Positions 15,230 through 23,895 of a stretch of DNA of 35,520 nucleotides are shown here, one piece after another (within the stretch, counting starts at the first letter, position 1; each line of letters starts with the position of its first letter). The notes under the pieces were generated by a model. That model ran no database searches, was not told the DNA's origin, and was given only the letters and a program-made list of their open reading frames with translations. This DNA comes from a virus: the IMG/VR virus record IMGVR_UViG_3300044986_000030, positions 1 through 35,520 of that record. One strand, given 5' to 3'. Both the position numbers and the translations under genes were made by a program.

Positions 15230-16249
15230 TTAGTCAATCAACACGCCTTGGAACTGGCTGCCCGAGCAGGTCAAGTTACCTGCCCAGCCAATCAGTTTCA
15301 CAATGGCGTCTTGGTTAACGGCCTGTCGCTCGCCGCCAATCGGCACAAAGTTACGATCCTTGTGCGGGCGGAAGTGCAGGTACTTGGTGTTGAGGAACCA
15401 CATGTGGTTCGCGTTGCCAGCACCGCTGTTGTAGGTGGACGAGCCGATACCACCGTCCAGCACAACGTCGGAGGCCATGCCCGCGCCGTAATACTTGAGG
15501 GAGGCAAAGCCCGCGCCAGCCATGCTGGAACCGCTGTCCGTCACGCGCTGAATGTTCTGAAGCGACTGCAAGTAATAACGGTAAAAGTTATTGTCTGCAA
15601 CGATCAGATCAGGCTTGTCGGTGCCACGGATCAACTGCACAGCGAGGGCGTCCATATACCCCTGAATGGTGGTGGACGAGACAACGCCCGTACCGCTCAC
15701 CGAGGCATCAAACACCTTGGACTGCCAGAACGACCACACGGCGCGGTTGATGCCGCCGTAGGTTCCCGTGGTCGGGTCATCCGGCACAGCCGCAGCAAGG
15801 CCCGTGAGGTTCTTGCCCGCGTTGCCGGTGCCATCACCGTACAGGTCACCGCTGATGCGGTTAGCCAGTTGCGCTTCGGCAACCGACATGCGACCGTCAA
15901 GAAGGTCAATGATGGCCTCCTTGCCCGAGTTCTGGATCATCTCCAGACCCGAGATCGTCACCGCACTCGCGTACTGCGTGATGGAGAACTGCGCCGCGCT
16001 AATGGGCGAGTTCTGACCGACGTTCAGCACTTCGTAACCGGAGTAGCTGTTCGTGTTGTTCGTGGTCGGATCGGTGTACATGATTTCCTGCAAAATCACG
16101 TTACCGCCCGAGAACGTCTTGACGTTCCCACGCTCCTTGAGACGACGCAACAACGCGTTGTTGTTGGTCACGTTATCAGCAAGCTCACCGCTACGGCTCT
16201 GAATCGTAGTAGCGATGATGTCGCTGATACTAGAGTTGGCAAATGCCAT
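15230..16249 (-). CDS. Major capsid protein, HK97 fold type
   Basis: The length (339 residues) and features fit a phage coat protein. There is an N-terminal helix (SISDIIATTIQSRSGELADN), then an E-loop-like strand region (VKTFSGGNVILQEIMY), then AVTISGLEMIQNSGKEAIIDLLDGRM as the spine helix, then a P/A-domain with QLIRGTDKPDLIVADNNFY and a late strand YLHFRPHKDRNFVPIGGER. It is placed between the scaffold and decoration genes. The ATG has an AGGAGA site (strong SD). The long antisense ORF across this gene is a shadow. Confidence 0.85.
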   Translation of the reverse strand: MAFANSSISDIIATTIQSRSGELADNVTNNNALLRRLKERGNVKTFSGGNVILQEIMYTDPTTNNTNSYSGYEVLNVGQNSPISAAQFSITQYASAVTISGLEMIQNSGKEAIIDLLDGRMSVAEAQLANRISGDLYGDGTGNAGKNLTGLAAAVPDDPTTGTYGGINRAVWSFWQSKVFDASVSGTGVVSSTTIQGYMDALAVQLIRGTDKPDLIVADNNFYRYYLQSLQNIQRVTDSGSSMAGAGFASLKYYGAGMASDVVLDGGIGSSTYNSGAGNANHMWFLNTKYLHFRPHKDRNFVPIGGERQAVNQDAIVKLIGWAGNLTCSGSQFQGVLID

Positions 16250-16272
16250 TTGAAGTCTCCTATATCAGTTAA

Positions 16273-17277
16273 TTACAAACGCGATTCCAGATCGGCAAAC
16301 TGCTCTTCCAAAATCGCACGACGGTCGCCGCCTTTGGGAGCCGTGTTTACGCCGGGTGTGGCGCTTCTGACACTCACCGCTGCTGCTCTGGCTGCTTTCG
16401 CAACCTTGTTGGCCTCTCTGGCCTGTTTGTTGGCGATCTCGGCCTGTTGGGCCTTGTTCACCTGCTCAAACAGATCAGGGTTCAATCTAATGGCCTTTTC
16501 GTAGGCTTCGTCCAGCGTTTCGGCCATGCCACTCTGTAGGAGTTGAATCATGGTCGCTCTGGCGTCCTCAAAATGTTCAGCTTTCGTGCTGAACTGATTG
16601 ATCTCGTTGAGAAGCGTCTGATTTTCACGCATCTCCTGCTGCTGTTTCCAGCCCATCACCTCGCCGCGCACGTTGTTCAGCTCGTTTTGAAGCTGATACA
16701 CCATCGGGTCAACGCTGCCCTGCGGCACCGCACCCTGCGGCGCTGCGCCCTGCTGTACGGCACCCAAGTTGATGCCGTAGGACTGCGCAAGCTGGTAAAA
16801 ATACGCCATTTTCGTCTGCGGGTCGCTGTTACGCAGCTTGTGGTCGGCTTCCATTAGCGCCGCCACGGCTTTCTCGGGCTGCAATCCCAGCCCTTGGATC
16901 GTGTTCATGTACGGCTGGATGGCTTCCTGCATCGCATCGGCAAACTGCGCCTTGGAGAGCAGCGGTTCCACGCCCGCACGCATCTGCTCCTCACGCTGCC
17001 ATGCGTATTCCTGCATCTTTGGGTCAGCTTTGGTCCAAATCTCATGGAAATCCTTTTTCCACGACGCAGGGGGACGTTTCCATACCGGCGGTTCGGCGTC
17101 AGCCTCGGGTTCTCGCTCAAGCTGGGTTTGGCGAGGGGCAAAACGGCCCTTTTCGTCGCGCTGCCCAATGGTTTCTACGGGTTCGCCCTTCTCAATGGCC
17201 TCAAAACCCTGCTCCAACATCGCTCGCCGGGAATCTTCCGCCTGTGGGGCTTCCGCATTCTGGTTTTCAACGTCCAC
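16273..17277 (-). CDS. Scaffolding protein candidate
   Basis: The protein is very polar and helical: an acidic N-terminus rich in Glu, Ala and Gln, a segment KKDFHEIWTKADPKMQEYAW, a glutamine-rich middle, a Pro/Gln/Gly spacer, and a basic C-terminal part (NKQAREANKVAKAARAAAV) ending RRAILEEQFADLESRL. Placement between portal and major capsid genes and a helical, charged make-up are typical of phage scaffolds. In these, the basic C-terminal region binds the coat protein. The start is GTG at 17277 with SD AGGAGA about 8 bases upstream. No protease motif is visible, so the scaffold may be released rather than cleaved. Confidence 0.75.
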   Translation of the reverse strand: MDVENQNAEAPQAEDSRRAMLEQGFEAIEKGEPVETIGQRDEKGRFAPRQTQLEREPEADAEPPVWKRPPASWKKDFHEIWTKADPKMQEYAWQREEQMRAGVEPLLSKAQFADAMQEAIQPYMNTIQGLGLQPEKAVAALMEADHKLRNSDPQTKMAYFYQLAQSYGINLGAVQQGAAPQGAVPQGSVDPMVYQLQNELNNVRGEVMGWKQQQEMRENQTLLNEINQFSTKAEHFEDARATMIQLLQSGMAETLDEAYEKAIRLNPDLFEQVNKAQQAEIANKQAREANKVAKAARAAAVSVRSATPGVNTAPKGGDRRAILEEQFADLESRL

Positions 17278-17279
17278 GA

Positions 17280-17627
17280 TTAGCCTCTCCTGTGGGGATT
17301 GGTGAAGTTCAACTCTTGCCGCAGCTGCCGGATCACCCGGTCAGCTTGATCGTTCGTCATGCGCTGGTTAACTTCCCACTTCAAACGCTCAAGGCGGCTG
17401 TTATCCACCTTGGGTTTCGGCAAATGCCGCGCGGGATCGTCGTTGCCAACCTCAACGCAGCCGTTTGCCTTGAGGTGCCGACGGTGCTGTGAGCGCGAGG
17501 TAACCATGCGACCGTCAATCATGCTCTTGTAGGGCTGAATGTCGGGCTGAACGTAGTGATACCGGCCCTGCGCATCCTTTTTGCGCTCCACAAACTCGCC
17601 GTCTAATAAAACATACGTGCGTTTCAT
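17280..17627 (-). CDS. Small basic protein between portal and scaffold, 115 aa
   Basis: The sequence includes a Tyr-rich start (MKRTYVLLDGEFVERKKDA), a segment YHYVQPDIQPYKSMIDGRMV, and SRSQHRRHLKANGCVEVGND, then helices with Arg and Gln residues. The pattern DGRMVTSRSQHRRHL recurs in small phage proteins next to portals. I do not know its role. The ATG at 17627 overlaps the portal stop (ATGA), so it is translationally coupled to the portal. Two bases separate its stop from the scaffold start. Confidence 0.6.
   Translation of the reverse strand: MKRTYVLLDGEFVERKKDAQGRYHYVQPDIQPYKSMIDGRMVTSRSQHRRHLKANGCVEVGNDDPARHLPKPKVDNSRLERLKWEVNQRMTNDQADRVIRQLRQELNFTNPHRRG
17286..17300 (-). promoter_or_regulatory. 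Duplicated 15-bp ribosome-binding box, scaffold copy
   Basis: The minus-strand sequence AATCCCCACAGGAGA supplies the SD for the scaffold GTG start at 17277. It is identical to 13126-13140. Here it lies inside the 3' end of the 115-residue gene. Confidence 0.6.
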
Positions 17628-19645
17628 TGATTAAGCGGAAGCGTTGGTAAAGTTTTATTCATCTGCGCGATAATCAAGCGCGTCTGGGCGTCCATGTCCG
17701 CCTTGTACTTGGCCGCTTCCTGCTGGCTTTGCAGCTTCATGGCTTCCAACTGCGCTTCAAACTGTTGCTTTTGCTGCTCCATTTGCAGCTTCGTCTGGTT
17801 TTTCAGCTGCTCCATCTGCATCTGCTGTTGCAGTTTTGCCTGCTGTAGCGCCGCTTCCATTTGCATACGGCCCTGCTCAAGCTGACCCTTCTGCTGCAAC
17901 TCGGCCTGCTTGCCCTGTTGCTCGCCATCGGGTTGCTGCTGTTGCGCGGCCTGCTGAAGCTGCTGCAACGTAGCGTCAATCTGACCCTCAATCGGGCGTG
18001 CGGCCTTAAACGCCTGCATCCCAAAGCGCAGCAACTCCATCATCATCGGCACCATCTGCGGCGAGGCTTGGCCGACGGGCAACGCTTGCGCGAGGAACCC
18101 ACCAAACGCCTGCAAGAACTGCATCCGATCCTGCTTGTTCTGGTTCTCATCCAGCATCACAAGGCTGTCAGCAGCAATGTCTACGCGGAAATTGCGCAGC
18201 GGCTTGTTACGCAACAGCTCTATAGCTTGCGGGATCAACTGCTGATCCGCTGGCGTCATTTGTCCTGCGGCGGCGTAAGCAAGGATCGTCTCGGGCTGGA
18301 AGTGCAGGCACATCACCTGCGATTTGAGCTTGATAATTTCGGAGGCGTAAAGCGCAACGTCCTCCTGCATGGAGCGCAGTCTTAATCCCGCGTACTGGCC
18401 TTTGATTTGCTGCGCGGTCGCGGTTTCGCTGGCGAACGAGGTGCCTCGGATGATGTCCGAGATGCCCGTGATTTCGTAGATTTGGCTCTTGATGTCCTCT
18501 CTAGCTCTATAGCAGTTAAGTAGCGCATTTGCGAGCGTGTCAAGCGGGAGGAGGTCAATGCTTCCTTTAAGGCCGCCCTTTTCGCTGAAAGCCATCCACT
18601 TATCAACTGGAATAAGCGCATTGTTGTCGCCCTCCGTGAGAAGCCGTTGCAGCGCAGGCTGGCTGGCGTCGTACACGCCACGCACACGCAGCGCCTTCAC
18701 CAACCCGTCAATGCGGTCGGAGAGGATGTCCAACTCCATCGCCTGATCTTGGTACAGCACGAAATCGGGAACGGGTACGAGCGTGTCGCTGGTCGTGGTC
18801 GCGTAAAGCGGCTTCGGGCAAGGGAAGAACCCCTCTAGCCCGAGCGGGTCATCGCGCACATCAATCATCTGCGGCATGCCCTTGCAGAACCAATAGACCT
18901 TTTGTGTCTCCTTGTCCCACAGCTCGCAAATCTTGGCGCGGTTGTACGTGCGCTTGCTCTCGTTGTACGCGTTGAGCGGCTCCGGCCCTTGGTCTAGCGG
19001 GATGCGGCGTGCCATTTCATCGCCAAACCGCTCCACAAGCGCCTCACGGGTCATATAGACCCAGCGCCACACCTGCCCCACTTCTTCCCATGTGCGCGCC
19101 TGTGAGTGACCGAAATCGCGCCAATGCACGTAATCCACGACGGCGCACTCGTACTCAATCTGCTCCATCGGTTCGGACATTTCGCCCTGTTCAACCGTGG
19201 AGGTAACCGATACGCCGTCGTCATCAATGCCGATGGGCGAGGTGTGCGGCTCATAGCGCACCCATGCGCTGCCGCGACCGCCCAAGAACCGATCCTCCAC
19301 GCTGTATTTCATCGTGGAACGGAAGTCGGGGTAATGCTCAATCTCAAAGTCAATCGCACGCTCAAGGAGCTGCGCGGCCACGCGGCCCACCGGGTCGTTG
19401 TCACCAAAGCGGCGGCTAATGTCAGCCTTTGGCAGTTTGGCGTAAACGGCAGGCGTCAACGTCTGCACGTTTGACCACAGGATGTTGAACTTGGCCGATT
19501 CGGTCAGCGTTTGCCCACGGGTGTCGTCGCGGTAACGCTTGACGATCTTCTTGACCCGCGCCGTCCACTTGGCAAATTCGTTGTCGTATTGCCCGACGAT
19601 CTTGAGGTAGCGATCTACCTCGCTGCTGACCAACATCGGTTCCAT
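17624..19645 (-). CDS. Portal protein, P22-like
   Basis: The 673 residues have the composition of a P22-type portal. The N-terminal helix and LWSNVQTLTPAVYAKLPKAD match the wing region. Then come aromatic and charged strands (DYVHWRDFGHSQARTWEEV), a segment MELDILSDRIDGLVKALRVRGVYD, and the helix region ITGISDIIRGTSFASETATA, a strong match to the portal family, where the crown and stem begin. From about residue 560 the protein is very Gln-rich and helical (QQQQPDGEQQGKQAELQQKG), a barrel-like C-terminal extension into the head as in P22. It lies downstream of terminase in the usual order. Its ATG overlaps the preceding stop as TAATG. Confidence 0.9.
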   Translation of the reverse strand: MEPMLVSSEVDRYLKIVGQYDNEFAKWTARVKKIVKRYRDDTRGQTLTESAKFNILWSNVQTLTPAVYAKLPKADISRRFGDNDPVGRVAAQLLERAIDFEIEHYPDFRSTMKYSVEDRFLGGRGSAWVRYEPHTSPIGIDDDGVSVTSTVEQGEMSEPMEQIEYECAVVDYVHWRDFGHSQARTWEEVGQVWRWVYMTREALVERFGDEMARRIPLDQGPEPLNAYNESKRTYNRAKICELWDKETQKVYWFCKGMPQMIDVRDDPLGLEGFFPCPKPLYATTTSDTLVPVPDFVLYQDQAMELDILSDRIDGLVKALRVRGVYDASQPALQRLLTEGDNNALIPVDKWMAFSEKGGLKGSIDLLPLDTLANALLNCYRAREDIKSQIYEITGISDIIRGTSFASETATAQQIKGQYAGLRLRSMQEDVALYASEIIKLKSQVMCLHFQPETILAYAAAGQMTPADQQLIPQAIELLRNKPLRNFRVDIAADSLVMLDENQNKQDRMQFLQAFGGFLAQALPVGQASPQMVPMMMELLRFGMQAFKAARPIEGQIDATLQQLQQAAQQQQPDGEQQGKQAELQQKGQLEQGRMQMEAALQQAKLQQQMQMEQLKNQTKLQMEQQKQQFEAQLEAMKLQSQQEAAKYKADMDAQTRLIIAQMNKTLPTLPLNQ

Positions 19646-19941
19646 TACGCTTTCCCCTCGTTACGGGCGCTGATCGCTCGGGCCTTGGCCTTGGCGTCGT
19701 CTTTGCTGGATGCGCCCCAAGCACGCAGCGCAAGCGCAAGGCGTGTGGGTTCACCGTTCTTCGCCATCGGCCCCGGCATGTTGCCCATGCGGGCAAGGAA
19801 GCTGGCGCGGCGTGGGTTGTCGCCCTTCTTCACCGGAGGTTTGAGCGTGCCACCCGTCTCGGCTTTGTACGAAGCACGGCCCTTGGCGTTGAGGCCGCCC
19901 TTAGGGTTTTTGCCCTCGCTACGCTGCCACGCTGCGGTCAT
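19645..19941 (-). CDS. Small basic protein, DUF6321-like
   Basis: The start MTAAWQRSEGKNPKGGLNAKG followed by RASYKAETGG and LKPPV, and then NPRRASFLARMGNMPGPM, matches a small phage protein family I know as DUF6321. It is basic and Gly-rich and has no clear fold. Family members occur near terminase and portal genes in many aquatic phages, and their role is unknown. It overlaps the previous gene by ATGA and the portal start by TAATG. Confidence 0.65.
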   Translation of the reverse strand: MTAAWQRSEGKNPKGGLNAKGRASYKAETGGTLKPPVKKGDNPRRASFLARMGNMPGPMAKNGEPTRLALALRAWGASSKDDAKAKARAISARNEGKA

Positions 19942-20096
19942 TTGTTCTCCGGCTTCGCGGTCTTGGCGGCTTGCTTGAAGTCAGCACCGGTCGGGCGTCC
20001 AGCCTCACCGGGGCGCTTCATGCGCTCGCCAGAGCCAGCCTTGATCCGCTCCTGCTTGGCTAGGATGTTGGCATAAAGCCCGGGCTTGCGGTTCAT
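19938..20096 (-). CDS. Small basic conserved phage protein, 52 aa
   Basis: From ATG 20096 the protein starts MNRKPGLYANILAKQERIKA, then GSGERMKRPGEAGRPTGADF and a Lys-rich tail. This opening is common in small phage proteins encoded by packaging regions. I prefer ATG 20096 over an upstream start because it forms an ATGA overlap with the preceding stop. Its function is unknown. It may bind nucleic acid because of its high charge. Confidence 0.65.
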   Translation of the reverse strand: MNRKPGLYANILAKQERIKAGSGERMKRPGEAGRPTGADFKQAAKTAKPENK

Positions 20097-20395
20097 GCGG
20101 TAAAGAACCCGACAGCAAGAACAGCCAGCCCTGCGCCTGTCGTAATTGCCCACGGGCCGGAAGCCGAGGCGGCGTTAATCTCAAGGCTGTAGACGCCGAC
20201 GGGCGTGTTGGCGGCCATCGTCAGCACCGTGGTGCTGCCATCCAGCACGCTCAACGTAGAGGTGCCGGTCGTCGTAACCGTGACCACGATGCGGTGCAGG
20301 TAATCGCCTACCGCGCCCGTTCCACCCAACACCTGCGCGGTCTGGGAGGCGGCCACAGTCTCGTAAGGGTATCTGTTCGGTGACGTAATGCTCAT
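20093..20395 (-). CDS. Small beta-rich protein between terminase and portal, 100 aa
   Basis: The protein is rich in Thr, Ala, Val and Gly and begins MSITSPNRYPYETVAASQTAQ. It continues with strands such as YLHRIVVTVTTTGTSTLSVL and a hydrophobic C-terminal strand. It resembles small virion-associated beta-sandwich proteins found in other phage genomes at this place. It is coupled at both ends by ATGA overlaps. Virion association is inferred. Confidence 0.6.
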   Translation of the reverse strand: MSITSPNRYPYETVAASQTAQVLGGTGAVGDYLHRIVVTVTTTGTSTLSVLDGSTTVLTMAANTPVGVYSLEINAASASGPWAITTGAGLAVLAVGFFTA

Positions 20396-21732
20396 ATCCG
20401 CGCTCTCCGCGAGGTTGTCCGATCATGCACCGCCCACATGTCGTTGAGTGTGACGGTGTTCTGTGGGCCGACCATGAGCGGTTTAGGCTCAAGGGCCGGG
20501 GTCTTGTCAGCAGTCTCTTGCCATGATACCGCAAGCATACGGAAAGCGTCAGCCGGGTGGCTAGTCCAATCGTGGCGCGGTGACTGACGATAGGCTTTTT
20601 TGTCCTCGTCGTATTCGCGCTGGTACTGACGCAGCGCCTCTATGCCATCGCGGCATTTCTCGGCGTCAAACCAAATGCGCGGCAGCGTCATGCGCACCGC
20701 TTGTATGCCTGACTGCACGCCAATGTCGGGAACGACGGCAAGTTTGGCGACATCCAGATGCACCGCCAGTTGCTCAATGATGCTCTTACCCGTTTGCAGG
20801 CTTTTGGCTTTGGCGTCGTGCGGCAGGTAGTGGCGGGCGTAGCGGTAAGGCTTTGCCATCACCGTTGTGGCGATGTCGTAGATGTCAGCACCCGACACCG
20901 CAAAGAAGTCTATGACGCGGATTTCCCCGCGCCCGATCTGGTAGAACCATATCGCCGTATCGTCCCGATACCCCAAGTCCCAACTGCTATACACAGGCAG
21001 GTTGGGGTCGTGTGGCACTTGGCAGATGCGGCCTTGTTGGTCAGCCTCACGCATTTCTTTACCGTAAAAAGCGCCAAGGATGGCAGCCTCAAAACTGCAC
21101 TCGTACTCCTGCAAATACTGATCCTCGGCCAATTGCGCCCGGGCGGCGGCTAGTTCGCCGCTAGGGAGAAGCCCGCTGCTGGAGGCGGGGAGGCGCAGCA
21201 GGAACCACTCGCCAGAAAGACGAGCAGCGGTTTCGTAAATCTCCCAAAAAGCATTCTTGCCCTTGGGTGTGCCGCCAAACACCGCCCAGCCTTGTTTGTC
21301 GGAGAGGGCAGGGCGTATGACGTTGCCGAACACGCTAGGTTTGAAGTCACCGTATTCGTCCATGTACACGCCAGAGAAACCGAGGCCACGCATGGCATCC
21401 GCGTTGTCGGCACCGTAGAGGCGTATCTGGCTGCCGTTGATCAGCGTGATCGTTAGCTCTTGTTCGTTCTTAGACTGCGTGACGCTTTGCGCAAACTCTT
21501 GAAAGTATTGCCATGCGACCGCTTTGGCTTGACTGCGGTAGGGGGCAATGTACGCGAATAGCCCCCGATCCCCTTGGTAGGTGATAGCGGCTCGGATGAT
21601 GTCGTTGACGGCGGCGACTGTCTTGCCAGCGCGACGATGGGCGACGAGACAGGCCCAGCGTTGCGTTCGGTTGTGGAACGGCATGAACGCCTTGCGTGGG
21701 CGATAGGGAATGACTACTCGGGAGCCATCCAA
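20392..21732 (-). CDS. terL: Terminase large subunit (ATPase and nuclease)
   Basis: This is the motor that cuts and packages DNA into the prohead through the portal. Walker A is AHRRAGKT at residues 31-38. Walker B is GVYMDEYGD at 121-129, with D125 and E126. The coupling motif GGTPKG is at 153-158. The nuclease domain (about 245-410) has WDLGYRDDTA with D252, HDAKAK near 305 and HPADAFR with D395, the usual RNase H-like acidic triad. The length of 446 residues is normal. The start is TTG at 21732, chosen because homologues begin just before VVIPYRPR; it overlaps the small subunit gene by 19 bases. Confidence 0.93.
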   Translation of the reverse strand: MDGSRVVIPYRPRKAFMPFHNRTQRWACLVAHRRAGKTVAAVNDIIRAAITYQGDRGLFAYIAPYRSQAKAVAWQYFQEFAQSVTQSKNEQELTITLINGSQIRLYGADNADAMRGLGFSGVYMDEYGDFKPSVFGNVIRPALSDKQGWAVFGGTPKGKNAFWEIYETAARLSGEWFLLRLPASSSGLLPSGELAAARAQLAEDQYLQEYECSFEAAILGAFYGKEMREADQQGRICQVPHDPNLPVYSSWDLGYRDDTAIWFYQIGRGEIRVIDFFAVSGADIYDIATTVMAKPYRYARHYLPHDAKAKSLQTGKSIIEQLAVHLDVAKLAVVPDIGVQSGIQAVRMTLPRIWFDAEKCRDGIEALRQYQREYDEDKKAYRQSPRHDWTSHPADAFRMLAVSWQETADKTPALEPKPLMVGPQNTVTLNDMWAVHDRTTSRRARI

Positions 21733-21968
21733 CTGACTTCTACCTTGATCTTGTCGCCGTTGTTGCCCGTGTGTTCGTGTCGGGCGAGCTTTGGCACATG
21801 GTATTCAATGACATCCATCATGCAGCGCCATGCGGCTTCTGCGCCTTTCTGCTCGTAGATTTCATCAAGCCAGATGTTAAGGCGATGGGCGTTGCCGTCT
21901 ACAAGACGGGCTATTGCCTCTCTTGCCTCTGCGGTTGCCTTGTTGGGCGATCCTTTAGGTCTTGGCAT
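21714..21968 (-). CDS. Terminase small subunit candidate, 84 aa
   Basis: The start MPRPKGSPNKATAEAREAIA with a helical continuation (LVDGNAHRLNIWLDEIYEQK) is like short DNA-recognition proteins encoded directly before TerL in many phages. At 84 residues it is smaller than most TerS proteins. The position (19-base overlap with TerL) and the basic N-terminus support this call. The 46 bases upstream of its ATG are AT-rich and lack a good SD, unlike the rest of the unit, and could include a late promoter, but I see no convincing -35/-10 pair. Confidence 0.6.
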   Translation of the reverse strand: MPRPKGSPNKATAEAREAIARLVDGNAHRLNIWLDEIYEQKGAEAAWRCMMDVIEYHVPKLARHEHTGNNGDKIKVEVSWMAPE

Positions 21969-22014
21969 AGGGCTTATTTATGCACAATTGAAACAATAGT
22001 TAAAGTGTCGTCGT

Positions 22015-23496
22015 TTACAAACCTTTTCCGCGTCGTTCCTTTTCGCGGCGCTCCTGTTCCATCAGCGCAGCAGCCAATACAGTTGGGCCAGCCACGCCAG
22101 CCAGTAGGTCAGGCGATGTGATTTTGGCCGGATCAAATGCAGCAAAGCGTGAGCGTACCTGACTTGGCTCAAACGGGATCAACACGGTTTGTACGTCGCC
22201 GGTACCGCTTTTCCCGCTGATGTCCTTAATGCCGTCAAACCCTTGGTCTTTTAGGGCTTTTGTAATTTTGTCAGGAATGCTTGTCCAAACGTGGCTGTTG
22301 CGGCCCACTGTAAGGTCTTGCTCTAACTCTGCTACCCAATCTTTCGGGGTAAATCGGCTTTCCTTTGCCCACGGATCAGCGCCGCGCTTCAATCGTGTAC
22401 GGTCGCCTTTCACCGCTTCTTTCAATGCTGGCAACACTTTTTCCTGAAGCGTTGCTGTGTCTTGCGTGTTGAGCGGGTTCGTCATACGAACGGCTCCCGT
22501 TAGCACGCCTTTAGCCTCCGTCCACGGCGCATTTGTTTGCGTAATTTCGTGAGGATAGCCAGCCAAGCGGTAAATCTTCGCCATTTCTTCTTCGTTACCG
22601 TACAACGAACCGCTTTCTAACCACAATTTGCGTAAAGCCGTCAGCGGATTGCCTCCGGCCTCGCGTTTCATAATAAAATTTATATGCTCATCCGAGGTAA
22701 TGCTTGACCCCGGTTTGTCATGAAGCATTAATGGACCTTCCGCAAGGTCAGGATTTTGATAGCCAATGCGGGACACACGCTCGCGGATTGTTTGCTGCGT
22801 TTCTGGCGGCAATGAATAAAACGTGCGCTCAACGTTGACCAGCCGATTGCCTCGCCCACCAACATTACGGGCTTCCGTCTGATAATAATTTTCAAATTCA
22901 CCCGTGTCTTGCGCAATGCGCGACGTATCGCGTTTGCTCATTGCGTAATTGCTCGCTAACGGCTCTGACGATGTGCCAAAGGGCATTGGGCCAGAGGTTG
23001 CGCGGCGCGGGTCTATTTGCCCTGTTTGCAAAAGGCGATCCAATCGTTCGGTACCATGCGCAAATGGTTCATACCCCAAGGCTGTCATGCGCTCTTGCGG
23101 CGTGTTTATCGGTGTCAACCCTAACCCACCTTCGCTAACAGGTTTGGCGGCATTACGCTGGGCTGTTGCTAACGCCTCGGCTCGTTCGGCGGCAATATCT
23201 GCCCCCTTGCCCAACCGTTTTGCTGCCCGTACTACCCCACCCGCCACCGGGATTGCCGTTGCCATTGCCAGCCCCATGCCCAAAGGGTCGCTTTCTCGGC
23301 GGGCGCGTTCAAAGTCTCTGGCGGCTTGAGGGTATTGCAGGGGTGTGAACCCTGCGGCAATGTCTACGGCTACGTCAGCCGCATCAGCGTCTTGCGGCTG
23401 CTCAAGGCTCGTCAAACGTTCATAGCGGCGGCGCAAATTGGCTTTGTTCCCCAAATATTTGAGGGCAGCAGCAACCTGTTCGCGGCGCATCGCCAT
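22015..23496 (-). CDS. ADP-ribosyltransferase-like protein of phage type, 493 aa
   Basis: The first 100 residues are helical, ending in a hydrophobic segment (LGMGLAMATAIPVAGGVVRA). At 145-160 the sequence FAHGTERLDRLLQTGQI fits the H-G-T opening of DT/PARP-type ADP-ribosyltransferases (H147). Then TSSEPLASNYAM (Y184) can be the second motif. Near the end, FDGIKDISGK and TVLIPFEPSQVRSRF (E443), followed by AAFDPAKITSPDLLAG, match the end of the ART-like domain found in many phage polyvalent proteins. A H147/Y184/E443 triad is thus plausible, but the long distance from Y to E implies an insertion. It could be an effector delivered with the DNA or a modifier of host proteins. Its location beside terminase genes is unusual. 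Confidence 0.55.
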   Translation of the reverse strand: MAMRREQVAAALKYLGNKANLRRRYERLTSLEQPQDADAADVAVDIAAGFTPLQYPQAARDFERARRESDPLGMGLAMATAIPVAGGVVRAAKRLGKGADIAAERAEALATAQRNAAKPVSEGGLGLTPINTPQERMTALGYEPFAHGTERLDRLLQTGQIDPRRATSGPMPFGTSSEPLASNYAMSKRDTSRIAQDTGEFENYYQTEARNVGGRGNRLVNVERTFYSLPPETQQTIRERVSRIGYQNPDLAEGPLMLHDKPGSSITSDEHINFIMKREAGGNPLTALRKLWLESGSLYGNEEEMAKIYRLAGYPHEITQTNAPWTEAKGVLTGAVRMTNPLNTQDTATLQEKVLPALKEAVKGDRTRLKRGADPWAKESRFTPKDWVAELEQDLTVGRNSHVWTSIPDKITKALKDQGFDGIKDISGKSGTGDVQTVLIPFEPSQVRSRFAAFDPAKITSPDLLAGVAGPTVLAAALMEQERREKERRGKGL

Positions 23497-23864
23497 TACT
23501 TAAACCGCTCCAGCTTGTACGACAACGAGGCGATTTCGCCCACGATTTCGTCAATGATGTTCTGCAAGTCGGTGTCTTTCGGCAGGTCGCCTCGGATGCC
23601 CTTCACGAACGTCAGCAGGCTTTCGGCGTACTTTGCAGCATCCTTCTGCACCTTGAACCCGTCAGGGTAGTCGTCCAGCGGGATGATGCCGTAATGGCCC
23701 TGATACGCCTCAGCGTACTTGTCGGCCAACCCCACGATGTTTTCGTAGTAGTGACCAAGTGCCTTATGAGCGGCATAACTTGCCGTCTGCAAATGTAGGA
23801 AATGCGCGGCGGTGCTGCTATGCAGCAATACCCCGACAAACTCGGCAGCGTCTTTATGCGACAT
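23496..23864 (-). CDS. Ferritin/Dps-like helical protein (DUF5856-like), 122 aa
   Basis: The sequence has HFLHLQTASYAAHKALGHYY followed by ENIVGLADKYAEAYQGHYG, which looks like a Dps/ferritin-like helix pair with His, Glu and Tyr residues. The rest is helical (SLLTFVKGIRGDLPKDTDLQ, IIDEIVGEIASLSYKLE). I recall this as the phage family DUF5856. Metal binding or DNA protection is possible, but the ligand set is not complete enough to claim it. The next gene is coupled by TAATG at 23496. Confidence 0.6.
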   Translation of the reverse strand: MSHKDAAEFVGVLLHSSTAAHFLHLQTASYAAHKALGHYYENIVGLADKYAEAYQGHYGIIPLDDYPDGFKVQKDAAKYAESLLTFVKGIRGDLPKDTDLQNIIDEIVGEIASLSYKLERFK

Positions 23865-23895
23865 AGAACCTCCGCATTGCGAGGGTAATGGGAGG

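Noticed and set aside
15215-16504. 429-codon plus-strand ORF
   Set aside because: It lies fully antisense to the major capsid gene and part of the scaffold gene, which have clear family features and strong SD sites.
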